Source of the DNA: Caballeronia calidae
GTDB taxonomy: Bacteria > Pseudomonadota > Gammaproteobacteria > Burkholderiales > Burkholderiaceae
Direction of reading: 5' to 3'
Assembly: GCF_900044055.2 (NCBI RefSeq)
Contig: NZ_FCOX02000003.1
Location: 248,001 to 312,000 of the forward strand
Length of the DNA: 64,000 nucleotides
In this document: in pieces, positions 58,659 through 64,000 of the stretch
How positions within the stretch are numbered: the stretch's first letter is position 1
Layout of the letters: each line of letters begins with the position of its first letter
Notes under the pieces: model-generated
Seen by the model: only the letters and a program-made list of their open reading frames with translations
Databases searched by the model: none
Told to the model about the DNA's origin: nothing
Program-made: the position numbers and the translations under genes

Positions 58659-58753
58659 GGGCAATGCCGGATGCGCGCGAAAGCGCATCCGGCGCTCTGC
58701 ATGACATGTCCGATCAACTTCTGGAAGAACGTCCGGCAGCGCGGACGACGCGA

Positions 58754-59386
58754 ATGATTCGAGTCTTGATAGCCGACGACCACGCGATCGTGCGCAGCGG
58801 GTTCAGGCAGTTCGTCGCCGACGAGCCCGACATGGAAGTCGCCGCCGAAGCCGCGACCGGCGACGAAGCCATCGCGCGCGTGCGCGAGCAGGCGTTCGAC
58901 GTGGTGCTGCTCGATATCGCGATGCCGGACAAGAACGGCGTCGATACCTTGCGCGTGATCAAGCAGATCCGGCCGGAGCAGGGCGTGCTGATGCTCTCGG
59001 GCTTTCCGGAGAGCCAGTACGCGATCAACCTGCTGAAAGCGGGCGCGAACGGCTATCTGAACAAGGACGCCGCGCCCGATGAAATCGTGCGCGCGATCCG
59101 CACGGTGGCGCGCGGGCATCGCTATCTGTCGGAGTTCATCGCCGATGCGCTCGCCGACAAGCTCGACAAGCCCGCCGCCGAGCGCCCGCACGAACTTTTG
59201 TCGGAGCGCGAGTTCCAGATCTTCTGCAAGCTCGCGGGCGGCCAGATTCCGACGGAAATCGCGCAGGAGCTGCATCTGTCCGTGAAGACGGTGAGCACGT
59301 ATCGCGCGCGCGTGCTCGAGAAAATGCGGCTGGCCAATAACGCCGATCTCACCTATTACGCGATCAAGAACGGCCTGATCGAGTAG
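58754..59386 (+). CDS. NarL/FixJ-family response regulator
   Basis: The 210-residue regulator has an N-terminal receiver domain (acidic ADDH at 7-10, phosphoacceptor Asp54 in VVLLDIAMPDKNG, Lys in LNKDAAPDE) and a C-terminal LuxR-type helix-turn-helix (LSEREFQIFCKLAGGQIPTE, LHLSVKTVSTYRARVLEKM). The Met reading MIRVLIADDH is the family start, although an upstream in-frame ATG at about 58705 exists. The HisKA_3 kinase at 55838 is the likely partner. Confidence 0.92.
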   Translation: MIRVLIADDHAIVRSGFRQFVADEPDMEVAAEAATGDEAIARVREQAFDVVLLDIAMPDKNGVDTLRVIKQIRPEQGVLMLSGFPESQYAINLLKAGANGYLNKDAAPDEIVRAIRTVARGHRYLSEFIADALADKLDKPAAERPHELLSEREFQIFCKLAGGQIPTEIAQELHLSVKTVSTYRARVLEKMRLANNADLTYYAIKNGLIE

Positions 59387-59448
59387 CGGCGCGCCGCTCG
59401 AATTCCGCGCCGCTCGTTCGGGCGCAGCACAGCCGGAGGGCGCCCGCC

Positions 59449-59889
59449 GTGGGCAATCACATCACCACCGACGACGGAGCAGGGCAAGCGGACGCGCGGC
59501 GCGCGCCGCTCGCGGTGCTGCTGATCGAGGACTCCCCGCTCATCCGCCGCAGCCTGACCGAAGCCATCGACGCGCTCGGGCCGTGGCGCGTGACCGCGTT
59601 CGCCGACGCGCCGGACGACGCCATCGCGCTGTTGTCGTCGCAGGCGTTCGACGCGGTGATCGTCGATCTGCAGCTCAGGCGCGGCTCGGGCATCGACGTG
59701 CTCGCGTGGCTCGAAGCGAGCGGTGCGGCCCGCTCGCGCGGCGCGTTCGTCGCGGTGCTGACCAATCACGCGCTGCCGACGTATCGCGAGCGTTGCCTGC
59801 AATACGGCGTGCGCCACTTCTTCGACAAGTCGCTCGAATTCGACCGCGTGCTCGACGCGCTCTGCGACTACGCGCGCGAGCGGGCCTGA
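59449..59889 (+). CDS. stand-alone receiver-domain protein
   Basis: The 146-residue protein is a single receiver domain with no output: acidic pair Glu27/Asp28, phosphoacceptor Asp73 (VIVDLQLRRG), Thr105 and Lys127 (FFDKSLEF). It starts with GTG after GGAGG. The protein likely acts as a phosphate sink or connector for a nearby kinase; it lies 62 bases after the NarL-type regulator. Confidence 0.88.
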   Translation: MGNHITTDDGAGQADARRAPLAVLLIEDSPLIRRSLTEAIDALGPWRVTAFADAPDDAIALLSSQAFDAVIVDLQLRRGSGIDVLAWLEASGAARSRGAFVAVLTNHALPTYRERCLQYGVRHFFDKSLEFDRVLDALCDYARERA

Positions 59890-59910
59890 GCGCCGTATTG
59901 CCTGACAGCC

Positions 59911-61107
59911 TTAGCGCCGCTCGCGACCGCGCCAGTGGCTGAAGCCGGCGAGGCCCGTCGCCGCGAGGCCCGCGAGACAGACGCCCGTCCAGCCCATCGC
60001 GCCCCACGCAAGCGACGCGATCGCCGACCCTGCCGCCCCGCCGATGAAATACGCCACCATGTAGACCGTGTTCACGCGGCTGCGCGCTTCGGGTTTGAGC
60101 GCGTAGATGCGCGACTGGTTCGAGATCTGCGCGGCCTGCACGCCGACATCGAGCACGATCACGCCGACGACGAGCCCCGCGATGCTTTTCGCCGAGAGCG
60201 CGAAGATGACGAACGACAGCGCCACGAGCCCGATGCACAGCGCGATGACGGCGCGCGGCCCGCGTCTGTCGGCGGATTTGCCCGCGAGCGGCGCCGCGAG
60301 CGCGCCTGCCGCGCCGACGATCCCGAACAGCCCGGCTGCCTGCGGCCCCATGTGAAACGGCTCGCCCGCGAGCAGCAGCGTGAGCACCGACCAGAAGATG
60401 CTGAACGCGGCGAAGAGCGCGCCGCCGGTCAGCGCCGCCTCGCGCAGCACCGCGTTCTCCACCGCGAGATGCCACATGGAGCCGAGCAGCTTGCCGTAGG
60501 GCAGCGTCGACGTGGGCCGGCTCTTCGGCAGCCGTGCGATCACGACGGCCGCGAGCACGATGGTCGCGAGCACCGACGCGCCGAACACCGCGCGCCAGCC
60601 GAAATACTCCGCGACGAACCCGGACACCGTGCGCGCGAGCAGGATGCCGAGCAGAAGCCCGCTCATCACGGTCCCGACGGCGTGACCGCGCTCGGCGGCG
60701 GGCGCGAGCTCGGCGGAGAACGGCACGGCCTGCTGCGCGATCGTCGCTACGACGCCGATCGCGAGGCTCGCCGCGATCAGGACCGCGAGCGTCGGCGCGC
60801 TCGCCGCGGCCACGAGCGATGCGCCGAGCGCCGCCAGTTGCAGCAGGATCAGAAGACGCCGGTCGAAGCGGTCGCCGAGCGGCGCGAGCAGGAGCATGCC
60901 GAGCGCGTAGCCGAGCTGCGTCGACGCGGGCACGGCGCCGATCAGCCACGCGCTTTCGGGAAAGCTCGCGCGGAAGTCGCCGAGCAGCGGCTGGTTGAAG
61001 TAGATGTTCGCAACGGAGACGCCCGCGATGGTCGCGAGCAGCCACAGCGTGGCGCGCGAATAGTGCGGATGTCGTTCCGGCGGATGCGGTTGAGGCGAAG
61101 TGGGCAT
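59911..61107 (-). CDS. MFS transporter (DHA1-type)
   Basis: The 398-residue permease has twelve TM helices in two MFS halves. The loop-2/3 motif appears as LLAPLGDRFDRR (G-x-L-x-D-R-x-G-R-R variant), and a matching loop occurs in the second half (APLAGKSADRRGPRAV). It resembles drug or metabolite exporters; the substrate is unknown. It converges on the receiver gene, 21 bases apart. Confidence 0.9.
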   Translation of the reverse strand: MPTSPQPHPPERHPHYSRATLWLLATIAGVSVANIYFNQPLLGDFRASFPESAWLIGAVPASTQLGYALGMLLLAPLGDRFDRRLLILLQLAALGASLVAAASAPTLAVLIAASLAIGVVATIAQQAVPFSAELAPAAERGHAVGTVMSGLLLGILLARTVSGFVAEYFGWRAVFGASVLATIVLAAVVIARLPKSRPTSTLPYGKLLGSMWHLAVENAVLREAALTGGALFAAFSIFWSVLTLLLAGEPFHMGPQAAGLFGIVGAAGALAAPLAGKSADRRGPRAVIALCIGLVALSFVIFALSAKSIAGLVVGVIVLDVGVQAAQISNQSRIYALKPEARSRVNTVYMVAYFIGGAAGSAIASLAWGAMGWTGVCLAGLAATGLAGFSHWRGRERR

Positions 61108-61169
61108 GGATCGAAGGCGATGACGGCGAGCCGCCGATCATACTGAAGACGCGCGAGCGCTGCTGAACC

Positions 61170-61973
61170 TCACTCGAAGGGCTGTGGTCCGCCGCCTTGC
61201 TCGACGCTCATGCAGTGCGTGACGAGGCCGAGACCGGCGCGCCACAGATGCAGCCCGAATCCGGGCGGCTCCATCACGAAGGCTTCCGGGCCGTCGGGTT
61301 TCAGTTGCAGCGCGACCTGATGCGCGGTCGACGGCGCGCACCACACGATCGTGCCGCCGAACCGTGCGCTGATCGCGCGATGCACGTGACCGCACACGAT
61401 CCGCTCGACGTTCGGATGACGCCGCACGAGGGCGTCGAGCGCGCGGCTGTCGTCGGGGGCGAGGCGGATGTCGTCCATGAAGCCGATGCCGCACGCGAAG
61501 GGCGGATGATGCATGCCGATCAGCACGGGCCGCTCGCGGCACGCGTCGAGCTGCGCTTCGAGCCACGCAAGGCGCGTCGCGCACAGGCGGCCCGCGCCCG
61601 AGCCGGGGTCGAGCGTGTCGAGCGCGATCACGCGCAGCTCGCCGACATCGAATGCGTAGTGCACGAAGCCGTCGTCGCTCGCGAGCTCGGGGCGGTCGCC
61701 GAACACCGCGCGCAGGGCGGCGCGGTCGTCGTGATTGCCGACGAGCAGGCGCCACGGCATCGCGAGCCGGTCGAGCAGCGTGCGCAGATGCCGGTATTCG
61801 TCGATGCCGCCCGCATCGACGAGATCGCCCGTGATGAGCGCGGCGTCGGGGCGCGGGTCGAGCGCATTGAGCGCATCGATGGCGCGGGCGAGGAAGGCGG
61901 CCGTATCGACGCGGCCGTAGGCGAGCGTGCCCGGCGGCGTGATGTGCAAATCGCTGATCTGGGCGAGCAGCAT
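61170..61973 (-). CDS. metallophosphodiesterase (CpdA/GpdQ-like)
   Basis: The 267-residue protein has the calcineurin-like phosphoesterase motifs in order: ISDLH (Asp8, His10), TGDLVD (Asp50), GNHDD (Asn80, His81), MHHPP (His155/His156) and GHVHR (His196, His198). It is a class III cyclic-nucleotide or glycerophosphodiester phosphodiesterase; cAMP is the usual guess but unproven. It lies between the MFS and the lipoprotein genes on the same strand. Confidence 0.9.
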   Translation of the reverse strand: MLLAQISDLHITPPGTLAYGRVDTAAFLARAIDALNALDPRPDAALITGDLVDAGGIDEYRHLRTLLDRLAMPWRLLVGNHDDRAALRAVFGDRPELASDDGFVHYAFDVGELRVIALDTLDPGSGAGRLCATRLAWLEAQLDACRERPVLIGMHHPPFACGIGFMDDIRLAPDDSRALDALVRRHPNVERIVCGHVHRAISARFGGTIVWCAPSTAHQVALQLKPDGPEAFVMEPPGFGLHLWRAGLGLVTHCMSVEQGGGPQPFE

Positions 61974-62009
61974 GCGCGTATCTCTCCTCGTCGCGGGCGG
62001 ATTGCCGGC

Positions 62010-62363
62010 TTAATCGTCGGATGCGGCGACCGGCGGCTTCGGCGCGAGCTTCGCGGGCACGAGCCACTGGAAGCCGGTCATCGATGTCTCGCTGAACGTG
62101 CATTCCGCGGCCGCGGCCACCGACACCGGTTTGGTGGCCGGCGGCTTCGGCGGATTCTGGATCGTGCCGTGCACGACGACCCGCGAACCATGATAACTCG
62201 CGCCGGAACCGGTGATTTTGAGGGGCGCGCTCGCGGCGTCGGGATAATCGGCGCGCGCCTTCTCCTTGCAGGCCTCGACGTTCTTGTAATACGACGTGCA
62301 GCCGGCGAGGAACGCGAGCGGAATCGGGAGCAGGGCGAGCAGGTGGCGGGAGCGAAGATTCAT
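62010..62363 (-). CDS. small lipoprotein of unknown function
   Basis: The 117-residue product has a lipoprotein signal peptide (LAFLAGC, Cys22) and a mature part beginning TSYYKNVEACKEKARADYPD. A cysteine pair (Cys of VEACKE and of AAECTF) could form a disulfide, and a Pro/Lys-rich linker (IQNPPKPPATKP) lies between. No family is recognised. The start MNLRSRHLLALL was chosen because the signal peptide begins there; the frame upstream stays open. Confidence 0.75.
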   Translation of the reverse strand: MNLRSRHLLALLPIPLAFLAGCTSYYKNVEACKEKARADYPDAASAPLKITGSGASYHGSRVVVHGTIQNPPKPPATKPVSVAAAAECTFSETSMTGFQWLVPAKLAPKPPVAASDD

Positions 62364-62574
62364 CGATGAAATCGGTCGATGCCCGATGCCGCGGGGGGGC
62401 GTCGGAGCGGGATGGATTCGGGGCGAAGCTTTATAACACGCGCGCGGCCGTGCATCACTGTAGTGCATTGCGGCAAGGCGCGCGCGGGGCGCGGATGCTT
62501 GTTTTATCGCGCACAGCGGTAGCACAATCGGCACTGTCACTCGACGAGCACGTTCCTCACCCATGGAGACCGCC

Positions 62575-62871
62575 ATGCAGAAGGACATTGAAGTAGGCGA
62601 TTATCTGCTCGCCATGCAGGCCGTGGCGAGGCCGCTCGAGACCGATGCCGACGCCGACGCCGACGCCGACGCGGCCCCGTCCGAGGGCTACGCGATCCGC
62701 GTGCGCGTGACGCGGCTCGACCGGAAGCCGGTGCACAGTTCGACGCTCGCCGACGATTCCGGCGAGATGCTGGGCGACCATGGCCCGTTCGAGACCGTCG
62801 CGGAGGCCATCGCGCACGGCGAGGCGTGGGGACGCCATTACGTCGCGCGCGTGCTGGGGCATTCGGTGTAG
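62575..62871 (+). CDS. hypothetical protein with Asp-Ala repeat
   Basis: The 98-residue protein reads MQKDIEVGDYLLAMQAVARP, then an Asp-Ala repeat (DADADADADA) from tandem GCCGAC units, and a conserved-looking remainder with AIRVRVTRLDRKP. The remainder resembles small Burkholderiaceae hypothetical proteins. GGAG five bases before the ATG supports the Met at 62575 rather than 62563. No function is known. Confidence 0.65.
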   Translation: MQKDIEVGDYLLAMQAVARPLETDADADADADAAPSEGYAIRVRVTRLDRKPVHSSTLADDSGEMLGDHGPFETVAEAIAHGEAWGRHYVARVLGHSV

Positions 62872-62980
62872 CGGAGGCGTCCGCGAAAGAGGGGAGCGTT
62901 CCCCGCGACAGGCGGGTGCCGGGCGAAACGGCGCGTCGCTAGACTCTGGCTCATCGACCGGACCATCGCCGGAGGTTGCC

Positions 62981-63193
62981 ATGACGCCCGTCGCCCTTTA
63001 CATCACGCCCCATTACATCGCTTCGGTGCGCAGAGGCAAGGCGCGCGACTGCTTCGGCGGGACGGTGCGCTTCGTCGGCGTGGACGCGCTGCCGTTCGAT
63101 ATCGAGCACGTGTGCCTGCTCGATCGCGATACGGCGATCGAGGCGCTCTTCGATGCGGTGCGGGATGCGGAGCGGTTGTTGAATGCGGTGTGA
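62981..63193 (+). CDS. small hypothetical protein (70 residues)
   Basis: GGAGG five bases before the ATG opens MTPVALYITPHYIASVRRGK, continuing through DCFGGTVRFVGVDALPFDIE to a C-terminal helix (IEALFDAVRDAERLLNAV). The ribosome-binding site and GC bias favour translation. I recognise no family. It lies 109 bases after the Asp-Ala gene. Confidence 0.6.
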   Translation: MTPVALYITPHYIASVRRGKARDCFGGTVRFVGVDALPFDIEHVCLLDRDTAIEALFDAVRDAERLLNAV

Positions 63194-63260
63194 GAACTGC
63201 GTTCAACGGCGTGATGGTGGATCGGAGTGCCACCGCGATTCGAACGGTGCAGTGATTGCC

Positions 63261-63345
63261 TGGTGCCGGGGACCGGACTCGAACCGGCAAGCCGTGAGGC
63301 GGCGGATTTTAAGTCCGCTATGTTTACCAATTTCATCACCCCGGC
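63261..63345 (-). tRNA. tRNA-Leu (anticodon UAA)
   Basis: Read on the minus strand the gene begins GCCGGGG and ends CCCCGGC-A-CCA, giving a full acceptor stem with encoded CCA. The anticodon arm is GCGGA-CTTAAAA-TCCGC, so the anticodon is TAA. A long variable arm (CGCCTCACGGCTTG region) and the T arm CCGGTTCGAGTCCGG follow, as expected for a class II tRNA-Leu of 85 bases. Confidence 0.95.
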
Positions 63346-63357
63346 AGGGCGGACGCG

Positions 63358-63385
63358 ATTCTACCATTGCGCCGCATCGCGCCAA
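63358..63385 (-). promoter_or_regulatory. promoter of tRNA-Leu
   Basis: On the minus strand TTGGCG (63380-63385) and TAGAAT (63358-63363) are separated by 16 bases, 12 bases before the mature 5' end of the tRNA. The -10 is a 5/6 match, the -35 a 4/6 match. Confidence 0.5.
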
Positions 63386-63539
63386 AACCGCGCCCGCGCG
63401 TTCCGGCGTCGATGGCCGGGTCGTTCGACAAGCCTACGCACGTCTCGCATAATCGGCGACGGACCCTTCGGCCCCGCATGAAACGACGCGAGGCCGAAGG
63501 ACTGGCGAAACCAGCACGGCGCGAGGACAGCGAAACGTG

Positions 63540-63992
63540 ATGCGCATCGGCGTCATCTCCGACACCCACAACCTCGTGCGCCCCGAGGCGCTCGACGCAT
63601 TGCGCGGCTGCGCGCACATCATCCACGCGGGCGACATCTGCAAACGCGAGGTACTCGATACGCTCGCGCCACTCGCGCCGCTCACGGTCGTGCGCGGCAA
63701 CAACGATATCGGCGATGACGTCGCGCGCTTGCCCGCGCATGCACGCATCGAGCTCGGCGGCGCGACGTTCCACGTCGTGCACGATATCGCCGATGTGCCG
63801 AAGCCGCTCGACGGCATCGACATCGTCGTGACCGGGCACTCGCACAAGCCGCTCATCGAGCGACGCGGCGAGGTGCTCTTCGTGAATCCGGGCAGCGCGG
63901 GCCCGCGTCGTTTCAGACTGCCGATCACGCTCGCGCTCATCGATATCGACGCAGGCGGGATCGACGCGCGCATCGTTGCCCTCGTCGAATGA
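63540..63992 (+). CDS. YfcE-type metallophosphoesterase
   Basis: The 150-residue protein has the YfcE/MJ0936 motif set: ISDTH (Asp9, His11), HAGDI (Asp33), GNND (Asn55-Asp57), VVHD and GHSHKP. It is a small manganese-dependent phosphodiesterase; the physiological substrate is unknown. The frame also allows a GTG one codon earlier. The stop lies 8 bases before the window end. Confidence 0.9.
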   Translation: MRIGVISDTHNLVRPEALDALRGCAHIIHAGDICKREVLDTLAPLAPLTVVRGNNDIGDDVARLPAHARIELGGATFHVVHDIADVPKPLDGIDIVVTGHSHKPLIERRGEVLFVNPGSAGPRRFRLPITLALIDIDAGGIDARIVALVE

Positions 63993-64000
63993 AAAAAAAG

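Overview
The window is GC-rich chromosomal DNA from a betaproteobacterium, most likely Burkholderia sensu lato (Burkholderia/Paraburkholderia/Caballeronia). Evidence for this is the gene order rlmH-rsfS-nadD-hemF-purD-yebC-upp, strongly GC-biased third codon positions, a recC-recB-recD operon, and several Burkholderiaceae-type envelope genes. I see no complete insertion sequence, prophage, CRISPR array, rRNA operon or replication origin. One tRNA, one TPP riboswitch and two candidate small RNAs are visible.

Layout. 1-5568 (minus strand): housekeeping genes for ribosome silencing, NAD, heme, purine and uracil salvage. 5843-8771 (plus): an SDR, methylglyoxal synthase, a quinone oxidoreductase and a kdpE-type response regulator with no kdpD or kdpFABC nearby. 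8747-17395 (minus): an NAD(P)-binding protein and an mdtABC-like RND efflux operon without an outer-membrane factor. 17737-27894: IclR regulator, candidate sRNA A, small envelope proteins, a large MscS-type channel, cysteine dioxygenase with a divergent Lrp regulator, a short-ORF locus, candidate sRNA B on the opposite strand, and a FUSC-family membrane protein. 28087-37692 (plus): recC-recB-recD with ATGA stop/start overlaps, then arfB. 37723-42635 (minus): membrane proteins, L-lactate permease and small lipoproteins. 42897-45160: thiC with its TPP riboswitch and promoter. 45371-47492: an EamA transporter and a DUF4397 lipoprotein.

47493-48829 is a gene-poor, decayed stretch holding a broken SYLF-domain gene. 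It is followed by a seven-gene co-directional cluster (48830-55374): intact SYLF/YSC84 protein, small lipoprotein, exported protein with an internal duplication, AI-2E-family permease, two tandem LssY_C-domain lipoproteins and a lipoprotein alpha/beta hydrolase. Nearly every product is predicted to be exported or in the membrane, so this is the best candidate here for an undescribed multi-component envelope system. Next to it (55528-59889) is a stress-type group: entericidin-like lipoprotein, a HisKA_3 sensor kinase, two DUF1328 membrane miniproteins, a ferritin-like protein, a NarL-type response regulator and a stand-alone receiver. The window ends with an MFS transporter, two metallophosphoesterases, small hypothetical proteins and tRNA-Leu(UAA).

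All functional calls come from reading motifs and family resemblance by eye. No search or folding program was run.
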